From assembly GCA_905221605.1 (NCBI GenBank), contig CAJNDS010002152.1, forward strand, positions 1-64,000: a DNA stretch of 64,000 nucleotides. Reading direction: 5' to 3'. The notes under the pieces were generated by a model. It saw only the letters and a program-made list of their open reading frames with translations. It ran no database searches and was not told the DNA's origin. Numbering within the stretch: the stretch's first letter is position 1; each line of letters begins with the position of its first letter. The position numbers and the translations under genes were made by a program. The stretch comes from Symbiodinium natans. Taxonomy: Eukaryota > Sar > Dinophyceae > Suessiales > Symbiodiniaceae. This document shows, one piece after another, positions 1 to 11,659 of the stretch.

Positions 1-109
1 ACGCTGTCTCGCATGTCCTGGACTTAGAATATTATATACTGTCATGATCTCGGCACAAACATTTAAGAACAAGGCAATTTTGGCATCGCAGCCCCCCCCC
101 CCACAATAA

Positions 110-308
110 TTTCAAAAATGAATGATTGGAACTCCATATTCTGTTTGCGCACTGTCGCACCGTATCCTACAACATATGTTTGAAGTCTGCATTCGCCTTG
201 GTGATTGCGATCGGATCCTCGGACGGATGCGACATTCTCATACACTGGGAAGTACTGCCACTCCATACCATCCTTCATTGTAGTCTGGAGATGCTCAACA
301 TTCAAGGT
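110..308 (-). CDS. Exon of an unidentified protein, partial gene
   Basis: The minus strand reads open across this stretch and gives a balanced, protein-like sequence that includes MEWQYFPVYENVASVRGSD and YVVGYGATVRKQN. The mix of aromatic, acidic and glycine residues is unlike the low-complexity frames elsewhere here. The open frame runs into a C/G homopolymer at about 92-102, so the exon probably ends just before it. A second possible exon lies near 420-560 on the same strand. I do not recognise the family. The rest of the gene would lie to the left, outside the window, because neighbouring genes are transcribed leftward. Confidence 0.35.
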
Positions 309-1170
309 ATTTTGGGGTCCGGGGACTTGTCGTACAGAACTATACGTTTTACGGCAGTCCCTTGGAACGCCACTACAATTCTATGACAAGTTATCTTGCA
401 ACATTCCCCAAACATTCAGGTTCCAAGCGGGAATAATTATGGGGATTGCCGAAGTTCTGCCACCTGAACATGACCGGACGTCCGGCTGGTCTTATATTGC
501 AAGAGAGCAGGAACCCTGCGTGGGATGGAACGATGGTACCCAACCCGGAACCCTACCTGCTACACATGCAGGACTTGAGGCGTTATACGTTATAACTCCC
601 GAAATCCCAAACCCCTAAACCCATCCAGATTATTGAGCCCATCCTAAGCTCTGAAAATCTAGAACAATCCCATGCAATCTATAGCTGCGAACACGTTAGG
701 CTCTCGAAGGGGTTTAGCACGTCTTGCTTTTTCCTACCCGCACAGCCACAAATCTGCTGGATCTAGGGACCTCATTTTACATGAGACAAGCAATGAAGTG
801 TTCCAGCCTCAATTGTTGTTTTGATCACTGAGTCTTCTGGCCCAAGCCAGGAGAACAACTGGGCCACAACGCTTCAGGGCTTAGTTCGGCAGTGCAAAAG
901 CTGCCAAAGAGAGAAGGAGAGAGAGCATCGGACTCAGGCGGCAGCCTTGCCCCACTGGGTATCCGTACTTGGAAGGGAATTACATACACATGCGTGATTT
1001 TGTGTGGGCGAAAGACCAGCGTTTCAGCTGTGTGCTGGCCTGACAGATGCAATTGGTGCCGATCAGCTGTGTGAAGTGTACATCTGCCAGCCGATGTGAG
1101 ACCATGCCGGTTCAGATTGAACCCTGCCCCAATCGTCCCCCCCTGTCAACCCCCCTCCCACCCCTCAAAA
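309..1170. other. No confident gene
   Basis: Only short open frames occur. A minus-strand stretch at 420-560 could be a small exon of the gene to the left, but splice limits cannot be fixed. Nothing else was recognised. Confidence 0.3.
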
Positions 1171-1171
1171 A

Positions 1172-1276
1172 TGCCGACGACGAGTACTACTTCTACTACT
1201 GCTACTCCTATTCTTACTGCGGCTGCTGCTGCTACTGCTGCTGCTGCCGCTCCTACTACTACTACTACTACTACTA
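1172..1276. repeat. Imperfect CTA/CTG trinucleotide microsatellite
   Basis: The stretch is made of ctact, ctgct and cctact triplets ending in a run of ctactacta. It resembles the longer tract at about 1930-2350. Confidence 0.85.
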
Positions 1277-1487
1277 GGCTAGCGCGCCTCAGGGCGCCTG
1301 GTCGTTTTGCTGCGGCTGAACGTCCGGACATTGGTGTTTTGCGTCATTTCCGGTAGAGGCCGAAAATGTAACTTAAAAAAAACTACTCGCGGGCAAGGGA
1401 AAGGAAGGTTTCAGGGTTTGGAAGCGATGTGTTGCTGTATGCCGGTCCCTGTTCTAAAGGTCAAGTCTGCAGCCCGTAGAGAAACAA

Positions 1488-1762
1488 AAACACTGTAAAT
1501 ACCAGTGTTTTGGGCATGGTCGCCAAAGGCAAGGACGCTTGTGAATGCATTTCTTGTTCCACATCCTTATGCAGTATGTTGTACAAAGTGGCGGAAATGC
1601 TGTAAATACCAGTGTTTTGGGCGTAAACACCAGTGTTTTGGGCATGGTCGCAAAAGGCAGGGACGCTTGTGACAACGTGTCTTGTTCCACAACCTTGCGC
1701 GGTATGTTGTACAAACTGGCGAAAACGCTGTAAATACCAGTGTTTTGGGCATGGATGCAATA
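1488..1762. repeat. Tandem repeat with a core around CCAGTGTTTTGGGC
   Basis: A core reading roughly ctgtaaataccagtgttttg followed by ggcatgg occurs near 1493, 1600 and 1729, with an extra partial copy (aaacaccagtgttttgggc) near 1624. Between cores lies a shared segment of about 85-100 bp containing aaaggca(a/g)ggacgcttgtga and gtatgttgtacaaa. The units are similar but not identical, so this is an ageing tandem duplication. Open frames crossing it on the minus strand repeat the same peptide and are probably not genes. Confidence 0.8.
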
Positions 1763-1775
1763 TGAATGATGTTCT

Positions 1776-1873
1776 TATCCCCCCCCCCCCAACCCCCCCA
1801 CCCCCCCACCCCCCCACCCCCCCACCCCCCCCCACCCACCCCCCCCACCTTCCCCAAGGCCCCCCCCCCCCAA
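1776..1873. repeat. Poly-C tract broken by single A/AA
   Basis: About 100 bp of C runs separated by single or double A, with C on the plus strand throughout. It lies between the tandem repeat and the long triplet microsatellite. Confidence 0.9.
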
Positions 1874-1929
1874 CAATAGCAAAAAACGCACCAAAACGCA
1901 CCAAACTACCAGGCGCCTGGGGGCGCGCT

Positions 1930-2350
<421 letters not shown>

Positions 2351-2689
2351 TACCACCACTCACTACTGCCTATGTAACAGCTTATGCGCACGGGCCGCTC
2401 AAGACATCTTGTTGGGATTGAACCTGAACCTCGTGGCCTCCGGAAGTACAGAGACGCGGCACGTTGTCCGCTACTGGCTGGGTTCCGATGTCGCACAAGG
2501 AACTGCCCAAATGTGCTACCCAAAAAGAGTCTAAAGTATCGAATGTCGGCCCTTGCTGTTGGGTTCTTATACACCTCTCATATTCTATGTGCCTTTGAAG
2601 GTTCACATGTTCTTTCCGAGAGCAGCCTAGGCCCATGAAAGGGAGCCACACTTGCAACCTTAGAGGGGTAGAGCTTCAGGTTTCGGCAC

Positions 2690-3540
2690 AGTACCCAACC
2701 ATGACGAGATTAACTTCCACCAGCTCTTTGATGTAGTTGAACAGTCGACCCCGACACCCCAAACCCAAACCCTACACCCTAAACCCCATTCCTGTCTTTC
2801 CAGTTCCTGGTGCAAGATTCCAGCCTCCCGGAGCTCCCGCAGTGGAGCAGATGTGGCTGTGCACAAACTTGGCGGCTGCTTGGTGTCTGTGTCTAGGGCT
2901 TCGTGAATTTTTTCGTGCATTTTGGTGCATTCAAGGTTGATAGGGCTTAGGGGGCCTGTTGCGGGCTTGGGGCTTAGCAGCTGAGATTGCTGCCATCTTT
3001 CCAAACAACGTCTCCCCAAGTCGACGCAAAGCCGTGCGGCGAACGCTGGCCTGTAACAACCTCCGCTCAAGTTCTCGTGCTCGACCAGAAGGTTTAGGGT
3101 TTGGGAAGTAGGGTTCTGCCAGTGGAACGGGTGACAGGCTCTGATGTCGCCGCCCATGAAGATTCAACTACATTCGCAACATGCGGAACGGTATTTCCAC
3201 CTTGCTGATGGAAATCGCAGGCTTGAGCGCCTGTGCAGCACGCACCTGTGCAGCATGCTGCTGTGCAGTACGCACCAGCTGGGTGCTTTGGGAACATGGA
3301 CCCGATAGCTGGAAAGCAACATGACGGGAAGGACAGCCGGTCAAATATTTCGGTAAGAGGAGAAGCTATCGAGTTCACCGATCTTCTCGGTTGTGAATTT
3401 CGAATTTGGTAACAACCATGCATGCAGACAGTTGCAGCCCTGGCATGTCCACCGGCAAACGAGGAAGGCACTATTGCACTGCTCAGTTGCCCTGATCCAC
3501 GCCCAGAAGATCTGCTGAGAAGTTCACGTCCTGGACTTTG
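2690..3540 (-). CDS. Possible exons of an unidentified gene
   Basis: Minus-strand stretches look mildly protein-like. One exon near 2690-2745 would read FNYIKELVEVNLVMVGYCAET. Another frame at about 3100-3540 includes PLTEIFDRLSFPSCCFPAIG and a short repeated Cys-Thr-Gly-Ala motif encoded by a direct repeat around 3230-3270. No family was recognised and the parts are not in one frame, so a split gene or a decayed one is possible. Confidence 0.2.
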
Positions 3541-3657
3541 CTGAACCCTTTGCACGAAACTAGGGGTTAACCCATTGCATACTATAGTTAGGGTTTATGA
3601 TTGGAAGTTCATGCCGCCTCAAAACGGTCACAAAGATCACTTCCTCAGACAACTTTA

Positions 3658-3735
3658 CTAAACCCTAAACCCTAAACCCTAAACCCTAAACCCTAAACCC
3701 TAAACCCTAAACCCTAAACTTTGCCCTAAACCCTA
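3658..3735. repeat. Interstitial telomere-type repeat (CCCTAAA)n
   Basis: Near-perfect CCCTAAA heptamers run for about 60 bp, followed by degenerate units. The opposite orientation, TTTAGGG, follows at about 3825-3852, so the two tracts face each other across roughly 90 bp. Confidence 0.95.
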
Positions 3736-4030
3736 AAAGCCAGCGAGGCCCCCACACACCCCCCCGCGAGTGGCCTCCGCCGAGTTGACAGTGCTGCTGC
3801 CTAGGTTGGCCCTCTTGGCCAAGCTTAGGGTTTAGGGTTTAGGGTTTAGGGTTTTTTGCCACCCGCCTAGCAGACCCCCTCTGGGATCACTCCGCAGGGA
3901 ACAATCGTGATCTCTCGTATGTGCCCTCAGCAAAAAGGGCCCCGAGGCATCCCCATCACCATCTCCCCACAACAGCAAAGACTAGGTTCACAGCATTCAC
4001 ATCAAGGTGGGGGTGCATCCAGGCCGGGTT

Positions 4031-4066
4031 CTTAGGGTTTAGGGTTTAGGGTTTAGGGTTTAGGGC
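4031..4066. repeat. Interstitial telomere-type repeat (TTTAGGG)n
   Basis: About five TTTAGGG heptamers in a row followed by degenerate units to about 4100. It lies just downstream of the Mei2-like gene, counted in its direction of transcription. Confidence 0.93.
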
Positions 4067-4307
4067 TTAGGGCTGTACAGGGCTTATAGGGTCTGGGGCT
4101 TAGGCTTTTGTGGGGCTTCTGGGGTGTAGATGACAAGGGTTGAGAGGGTTCTGGAGGGCTCACATTCAACGCAATAATGGGAAAGAGAAACGAATCCCAA
4201 GGTTCTGCCCAATTGCCCTGCTGTTGGAACACGGGGCGCCTGCTTGCGTCGACGTTCTGCATCACGGCCTAGGTTGCCCAGAAACCTAAGAACTGGCGTC
4301 CTGAACC

Positions 4308-5384
4308 CTAAACACTAACGATTAATAACGGGAAATAAGGGCGCTTTATGTTTAGGTCTAGGTTTAGGGTGCTACTAGGCGTCCTAGCGACTGAGTCATT
4401 GAAGTGCTCCAGGAGCTCCTCCTGGCTCTGCAAGCGAGCGAAGCTGACTGCCGGCAGTGTCGACGGGCTGATACGGCCCTTCTTCAGGTAGGCTTGCCAG
4501 AATGGCGTCATACTCATACTCAGGCAAAGCACCAGCACGTCGCTAGGCTTTTTGAACTTGATGAAGGCAAGGCCACAGTGTTTGCCAAGCTTGTTGAAAG
4601 GCATGTAGAAGAAGGTGTAGCTGTCTGACAAGCCGCAAGTTTCCAGCAGCTCCACAAATGCATCTCGGCTGCAGGCCCCGGGAATGTTCCTCACCATCAC
4701 AGTCGTGCGCATGTCCTCGCCGGACCGGATCTTGTCAGCCATGATGTCGAACTTGTGCCGGTCCTCCATTCCCATCTTTTGGTGTGCAGGCTTGCCGCAT
4801 CCTTGACGTTTAGTGCTGCCCTTTGACAAAGGTGTGGCCGGAGCGCGACGCTCCTTGCATGGCAGTGGATCTGATGAGGCGCTGGCAATCTCCGGTACCC
4901 TCTCAGCCGATGCACGGCGCGGCTCAGGACACTTGCTGCTCTGATCTTCAAGGCCTTGTGTAGCAGCCTGGCTCACCAGGTACCGAGGCCGGCTGGCCGA
5001 GGTCGACATCGTGACTTGCTGAGCTGCACGCATGTCGAAGAACTCCACGGCGAAATCCCCGTCAAACAGCGAAACGCCAGCAATCTCTCCATAACTGCCG
5101 AGCTGAGCAACTTGGCGCCGGAGACCGGGAGTGGCCTTCGGCAAAATGCTGACTGCACGAAAGTCGTGCGCGGCCGGAGGGAAAGGCTCGGCCAGCACGC
5201 CAAAGTGCTCCAGAACCTTCTGAGCATCCCTCACGTCGAAAAAGGTCACAATTACCATGCTGGCGACCGTGATGTCTAGCCGGGCGATGTCGCCAAACCT
5301 CGAGAAGAGCGGGGCCGCCTCGACAAGACTCTTGGGACAGTCTGCCTTGAAGCGAACTGCCACTGTGTTAGAGTCAAGCGACAT
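4308..5384 (-). CDS. Mei2-like RNA-binding protein with three RRM regions
   Basis: This is a single uninterrupted frame of 358 residues. Residues about 6-62 and 75-125 look like two divergent RRM domains (each with a VxxFFDVRDAQ- or VEFFDMRAAQ-type strand and helix). Residues 226-332 match the C-terminal RRM typical of Mei2 proteins: it begins RTTVMVRNIPG, continues with the YTFFYMPFNK and GLAFIKF strands, and closes with SFARLQSQEELLEHF. Mei2-type proteins bind RNA and control meiosis or development in fungi and plants; dinoflagellates are known to carry many relatives, whose targets are unknown. The start at 5384 is the first Met in frame and directly precedes the first RRM. A possible splice acceptor (gtctgttag) lies about 30 bp upstream, which would suit spliced-leader addition. 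The last 20 or so residues are unlike the family and may be intron or readthrough. Confidence 0.85.
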   Translation of the reverse strand: MSLDSNTVAVRFKADCPKSLVEAAPLFSRFGDIARLDITVASMVIVTFFDVRDAQKVLEHFGVLAEPFPPAAHDFRAVSILPKATPGLRRQVAQLGSYGEIAGVSLFDGDFAVEFFDMRAAQQVTMSTSASRPRYLVSQAATQGLEDQSSKCPEPRRASAERVPEIASASSDPLPCKERRAPATPLSKGSTKRQGCGKPAHQKMGMEDRHKFDIMADKIRSGEDMRTTVMVRNIPGACSRDAFVELLETCGLSDSYTFFYMPFNKLGKHCGLAFIKFKKPSDVLVLCLSMSMTPFWQAYLKKGRISPSTLPAVSFARLQSQEELLEHFNDSVARTPSSTLNLDLNIKRPYFPLLIVSV

Positions 5385-5399
5385 GACAAAGGCACGAGG

Positions 5400-8370
5400 A
5401 GAGACGTGCTTGCCCTAACAGACCCTGAACAGGCCCTGAGCCACGATAGTTCCCGGGACAGCTCTGGTGTTTGGCTTGGCTGAGACAGAACAAAAAGACT
5501 GTTCGCACCTGTCCCCAGATTGGCCCAATGCTTGGAAATTTCTGTTGCGTTTTCAAGCAGGCACACGGGACTCTCCAAACCATGGGTTCTTCTTTTTGCT
5601 GGCGCGTGCAATATGCAGAGCTTTGTCTGCAACATGTCAGCCAGGTAAGCTCTCCTTGGTGGTTGAAGAGTTGCAAGCACTATCCATTCACACAAACCTG
5701 CACTAGGGCGGGGGCATACATTGACTGTGCTGCGGGGGCTGGGATGAGCTCCTGTGAACACATGGCATGACGGTGCGCTTTTCCACTTGAAACCTCTCAA
5801 CAGCGTGCCTCCCATCGCCTCCCTGTAATGCTGCTGCAGGGCAGATGCTGCACTACCACTTAATTACCCAACTGCACAGGAAGACCTACGCAAGGCTCTC
5901 CTGAAAGCGATTGAAATCCACAACGAGCGTGCCAGCTGTGTCACCTGTATGTTGGGGTAGCAGCTACCATCGCTCCTTTACATGGGTTGCTTCAAAGGTA
6001 TGCCATAGTCACAGGACAGCATCGCATCGTTAAATGAAGCCAGGGCGACGCAGCACACAAGGCGCGAATGCACAGTCAAACAGCACGTCCTGACCGTCAA
6101 GTTCTTCATGTTATTCAGAAAAATGTACACAGGCCCACGTACGTACGCACACACACACACACATTTTTATGTATGGTCACCCCCCCCCCTCTCCCGCAAA
6201 GATCTACACCCGCCTTGTCTACAATACTATTCTGCTTGCTTCCATGTACCTGTTGACAGCACTGTAAATATCGTTAAATCGTACTCGCTTAGCGATGTGC
6301 GACTGCGTTCTAGAACACGTCATACTTATAATGTTTATATAAATCTGCAACCGAATTTCGCTAAACAGTAACATGAACTTATTTACTCCCAAGCAAAAAA
6401 ACCTGGAAGGAAAGGCATTGTTACCGTTAGTACCTTAAACACCTCGTCTGTTTTGTGTGTTTGCTGCTGTTTTAGTAGACGACAAATATTGTGAAAAAAC
6501 TTTCATATTGTCATGAAACCAACATTCTCACTTCTGTACGTACGGCTCCCTTTCTCTCATACAACAACAACTTCTACAATTCCTACTACTACTGCAACGA
6601 TAACAATACTATTCGTGCTACTATATATATTTCTACATGGTTTCACGGGAAAATTAGTCCGCAGTGTCTTGGGGGCTTCTGCCGAATCCAAGTCTTGCTT
6701 ACCGGAGGGGCTGCGGCGTGTGTCTCAGTGGCTGTCCTTCATTGCTCCCCCAAAGCAAGCTGAAGACATGAATTTCTGCTTTATCGACAAAACCAGCACG
6801 TACTGAGTATGTATTGTCCGCGATGCGTGTTTGGCTAGTAACTGAATTGCATGGAAAAGCGCTATTTCTTTAGAAAAGAACGCATTGCTCAGCAAACCGC
6901 ATTATGTGTATCGAAACACCTGAAAACCCAGAAGTCCAAACTTTACCAGGGATTCTTCCGAGTTCTTGGGATTCTCTACGTTTGTGAACTTCCGAGTACT
7001 ATGATCTTCATGAGGTAACTAAACGTTTCTAGGAGAATTATGCACTTTTAATCTTGTATGTGTGAGTTATGTGTTTCAGACATAACATATACTATACACG
7101 TGGCATTCAGACTAGAACATCATGAAACTGCATGTATTAAACACCAAAAATTTAGTACATGTTCGTTATACTCAAGTCGTCTTTGTTTAAGAATTCTGCT
7201 TCTCTGGCAGAACTATGTCTTTTAAGCTTGTCTATTCGAATCGTGCGCGTCAGACATAAGATACATTTCTCTATTTATAATATACAAGTGGTATTTAATT
7301 CGTACGGAGTAGTTAAACATTTTGAAATGAAAGCTGCTTCTATTACAATCACAACTTGAATCCTTCAAATTCAAGACCCTCAAGACGTTCAAGATGAAAG
7401 CAGGTGGCTTACCGCTTTTCATTGCGTTGGAAACCCCATAAAGCATGGATTCTCGGTTGGGGGGGCTACCACATGTATGTATATGTATGTATATGAATAC
7501 ATGTAGCCATTTACGTATAATTATCGCAGCAACATATCAGGCTATGTACTAGTTAACTTTGCGATACAGACACTGTTTCAGAGCTACTGCAAGATCTCTG
7601 AAGCGGGAATGGCTCAATGGTGGCCTCAAGTCTTAACCATGCCGTTTCCAAGGCGATACACATGATGGGCTTTTAGAGGGATAGTGGGGAAAACATGGTG
7701 ATTTCTGCGGGTTCTGGTTGAGATGTTGACGTATCATGATCTAACTTAGGGATGGCAAGATATACAGAGAATCCCCACCCAATGTGATTAGAAACTAATT
7801 GACTTTTCGGAGCACTCCATTCAAGCCCCGGGTCAGAAGATCGAAAACCTGCTATGTCAGGTAATTAAGCCCTAAACCCGGCCCTAAACTCTAAACCGAA
7901 GCCGCGTCTGGGGACTCTAGGTCCTAGGTGCAGCGCTTCGTGGGGCTCGGGATTCTCCGCGACACGCACATGTTCGGACCCGGCCCAAGCGGTCGACTCG
8001 GAGGTATTTGGTAAACAAAAACACGATGCCAAATAGGCATGTAGATACCATACACCTACACTGACAGAGGTCTACACATCCATGTACATGCGTTCAGACA
8101 CCAAATCCGAAGATAAGGAGCGCGGCACTCGAACATAAAAAACTACAAGGAGGGGGCGCATGCGACGCGTAGATGCCGCAGATTCTGAGCCCAAGCACGG
8201 CTTCTCCGGCCTCCAGCGCGAAGTTGTAGGACATGCGTCCCTGTGTACACGCAGATGTAATGGGCTCAAGCCCCTCCACCAAGGCGAGGACCTGACATGT
8301 CTGCATTAAAATTGGAGGTGACCCTGTTTTTTGAACACTTGTGGCTCACTGATCTTGCCTCGGCCTGACA
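5400..8370. other. Gene-poor, AT-rich intergenic stretch
   Basis: About 3 kb with no frame that reads like a protein on either strand. From 6.2 to 7.6 kb the DNA is clearly more AT-rich than the gene regions. Small microsatellites occur: (CA)n near 6150, poly-C near 6180 and an atgtatgtat stretch near 7475. A degenerate CCCTAAAC patch lies near 7869-7897. I see no RNA gene. Confidence 0.5.
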
Positions 8371-8375
8371 TCGGC

Positions 8376-10050
8376 TTAGATGATCCTCTCGCTTGAACTC
8401 TTCAACACGAGTCGCATGACAGCATGGAGGGCCATGGACTTGTGCCACCCCGCCTCGATTTGATACTTTGTCAAAGACCACGCCTTGCCGGCAGAGGAGC
8501 CTTGCCACGTGCCAGTGAGCTTTCGCAGACGGACGGGGCTCAGCTCCATGGTTCCGGGGAAGTGCTCGCAGAGTCTCTGCAACACACAAGCCGATGGGAC
8601 CGTGCGCCCAGCTGGAAGCATTGTGGTCAGGGTGGCATCCCGGACCTCCCAAGAAACAGCTGCTGAAAAGACGGTGCCTTTCATCTTTGCTCTGCTGGCA
8701 CATGCACCACCTTACACTATGCTGATCTATGCTGTCTTCCCTCTTTTTGCAGCCTGCCCCTTCGTGACCTGCCAAGCAGGACCCGCAGCCCTGCGACCTA
8801 GCAAAACCCTTCTGCACCGCCTGGAGAAGCGGCTCTTTTTGCCTGGAACAACGTCGTAGCAATGCACAATTCCACCCTTGCTTCCAGACTGCGAGTGCCT
8901 CTGGGCACAACGGACTCCACTGATCAATTTCATGAATGATGAGGTTCGGCAGGGCTAGATGCAAGAAGCCTCAGACGGCATGTCTGCAGGAGACTCTGCG
9001 CTTGGGGATTCCAGGAATTCTTGGTAGTCTGAGGTCAGGGCTGCCCACTGTATCATCTGGCTGCACCAGGCGCATGCGCCGGTTCTCGAAGTTGGTCAAG
9101 GCACCTGCGCAGGCGTCTCATCGTTATTCCATGAATTGCTTCTTCCTGCTGTCTCTCTCTTCACTGTTGTTTTTCCCTCCTGAGTATTCGTCCTTCCGTT
9201 TGCGGCATCGCGAGAACATGCCGATTCTACAACAACATAGTATCTCGGAGAAAATGTGATTGCATCTCCTTCTGCTTCTCGGTGCCTCAGCCCCGGGTCC
9301 CTTGTTCTCTCGTTCTGAAAATGAGCCCGACTCGAAGGCTCTTTTCCCTTTGCTTCCGCTTGCTTGCTTTCCGGCTCGTCTCATGTGACATGTGTGACGA
9401 CTCTGCCTCTAGGAGCAACACCTCGCAACTCCAAGCGTCTTTCATCCGTCGTTGGCATTTCGCGCAGCCGCTATCAATCAATCTCATCGAAGCCTGCAGC
9501 ATTTACATTTACATAATGTGCCGGTGCAGTGAGAATCGCACCGGCAGTGCCGAGTGTCAAGTCACCCGAGCAGGTTGGCATCAACCCTGTGCTCAGTTCG
9601 GAAGATATGAACACATCACGGTTGAAGATCCAAGATGGCACTCGAGCGACGATTCCAGCCTTTGTTCAACGCATGCACCTACTTTGTCGGTCACACTTTT
9701 TGCGTCCAACCGCGCAGAGCGATGAATTCTGAATATGGCCCACTTGGTTACTGGATGGCCAATCAGGGCAAGCAGACTTCACACGCTCCGCAACTTAATT
9801 CCGGTTCGCACACGGATTGATCAAGTCCCAGAGCAAAATACAGCTGTCTCTGGACTATGCCAGGTGGTTTTAGCAAACCAACCTCACAATCCCTGCAGTT
9901 AACGCATCACTCCGTGGCTGTTCCTGTTCAAGCACAGGCCTGCACTGGCTCTGATGGCTCTGATGGCTCTGATCAGTGCCTTCAACAGCCTTCAACCTAT
10001 CGAAGCTGGAGGCAAGTTTTGGCGATTCATCAAGGGCTGAGACACCTGAC
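8376..10050 (-). CDS. Multi-exon gene of unknown function
   Basis: Several minus-strand segments read like real exons. From 5' to 3' they are: about 9960-10050 (LDESPKLASSFDRLKAVEG), 9530-9660 (RVPSWIFNRDVFISSEL), 9290-9490 (a Lys/Arg-rich stretch with CAKCQRRMKDAWSCEVLLL), 8990-9110 (NFENRRMRLVQPDDTVGSPD), and 8376-8660, which ends with a stop after SSSERII. The last could be the terminal exon. The separate frames imply introns. Basic and Cys residues are frequent in the middle part, but no domain was recognised. Exon borders and membership of one gene are inferred from order and strand only. Confidence 0.35.
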
Positions 10051-10059
10051 ACACAACAA

Positions 10060-11655
10060 CGCTACGGTTGAACTCACTTGGAGAATACGGAGCATAAACC
10101 TTAATAGCCCCCATATTGGGTCGGAGAAGTGTCTTCGAATTGCTGCAGCCGCAAACATCCCACGTCGGACCTGAGATTGTCTACTTTTGCCACGCAGTCA
10201 GTGCAGTTTTTGAACCCAGGCGTAAACTTGCAAACAGATAAGTGCCCGGCACCACAACTCTCACCAGGAGCTTTCTGTCAGGGCTGAGGCCAGAGCTGAT
10301 CAACTCCTCGTGTTCGGGAACTCTTTCTAAACCCTCCTAGCCCGCGAAGCCCTGGCGGTCGCTGCGAGCAAGAAAACCTTAAACTTGAAGTCCCCCAAAA
10401 CCGTCCTTGAAACGGTGGCATGTAATGGCTTCGTGTGAGCCCAGGAGGGCTCCACCAGGGGTCAGCTCCTTGAAACCATAGCAGTCGCATTTTTGTTTGC
10501 TGAGGGTCCACAGTTAGGGCAAATTTTAGCAGCGTCATGCAGTCATTGGCATGCTAGCTCGGCAGCGCAAAACAGGCAAAGCGGGCTTCAGTGTCGGTTT
10601 CCTGTGCTGGGTTCTCCAGTACCGCCATCCACATGGCAGACTGTGGGTCGAAGATGTCTAGCCGTACCTCGTCGGCGCATGGCAATCGGTCGTCCCAATC
10701 TCTCTTCTCTCCACTGCTCAGCTCAGCCTGAGCTCAGTGCAGCATCCAGAATTATCCGGTGGCATCCGGCACATCTACTACAGGGCCTATAGGGTTTCGC
10801 TAACGGCAACCTCCCAGGTAATCATCGCTGCCACCTCCTCGGTGCCTCTTTGCCCATGCCAAACAGTTAAACATCGGCAGCTAGAACCAGGAATGAAAAG
10901 CAGCCGGGCCACGGAACAAACATAGCCTTAAGCGAGCATTGCGAACGGAAGCATGCGCCACACCATTCAGCAATGCCATGTTATCTTCTTATGGCAAGTA
11001 TTTCAGGAATCCTATTGGTATGGTACATAAGCAATAGACACCCAGGACTGCTGCTGCTGCTGCCATCTGCTAGCTGCGGCTGAGAAGCTGGAGAGTCGGT
11101 TGCCAGAGTTGCCCAGAACGACACGAGTGTCACACAAACCGAAGAAGATGCCGATGTACTCGGGCCACATCTGGACGCATAGGTGCGATAATGATCAGGA
11201 CTGTGCCTCTGTGATGCAACATGTGTGGTCAAAACCATCACATCGCCTCTCCATTCCGAGGACTCCGAATGTGTGGACTGTGAGGGCTTTCCCCCTGACA
11301 GAAACATCTTGTTCATGTCGCTTGGAAACTGGAGAGCTCTTGATTGGCAGATGCACAGTCACTGTCACACGTGTCACAAATTCGCAAGCTAGGTGCCTTT
11401 CGGCTGCAGGTTCTGTGCTTCCGATCGTTTTGTTGCGCGTGCAAGTTCACAGTGGCTGTGAGTTACGAGTGTGAGACAGCTCCAGAAAGAAGGGGTGACA
11501 TATGGTTACATAGCCAAATCCTAAGTCCGAACCTAAGCCAGACATGAGTGAGACCTGCTCGGCTGATCTATTCCCAGCCAAGCATCTGTTATATAGCTCA
11601 CCAGCCTGGTCCTGGTAAGCCCTCAGAATCCGAACTACACTGGTCCAAATCAAAC
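10060..11655. other. No confident gene; probably intergenic
   Basis: This lies between the unidentified gene to the left and the 3' end of the coiled-coil gene at 11660. Short frames occur on both strands, but none has convincing composition. A small run of ctgctgctgctg lies near 11050. Confidence 0.35.
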
Positions 11656-11659
11656 TTCC

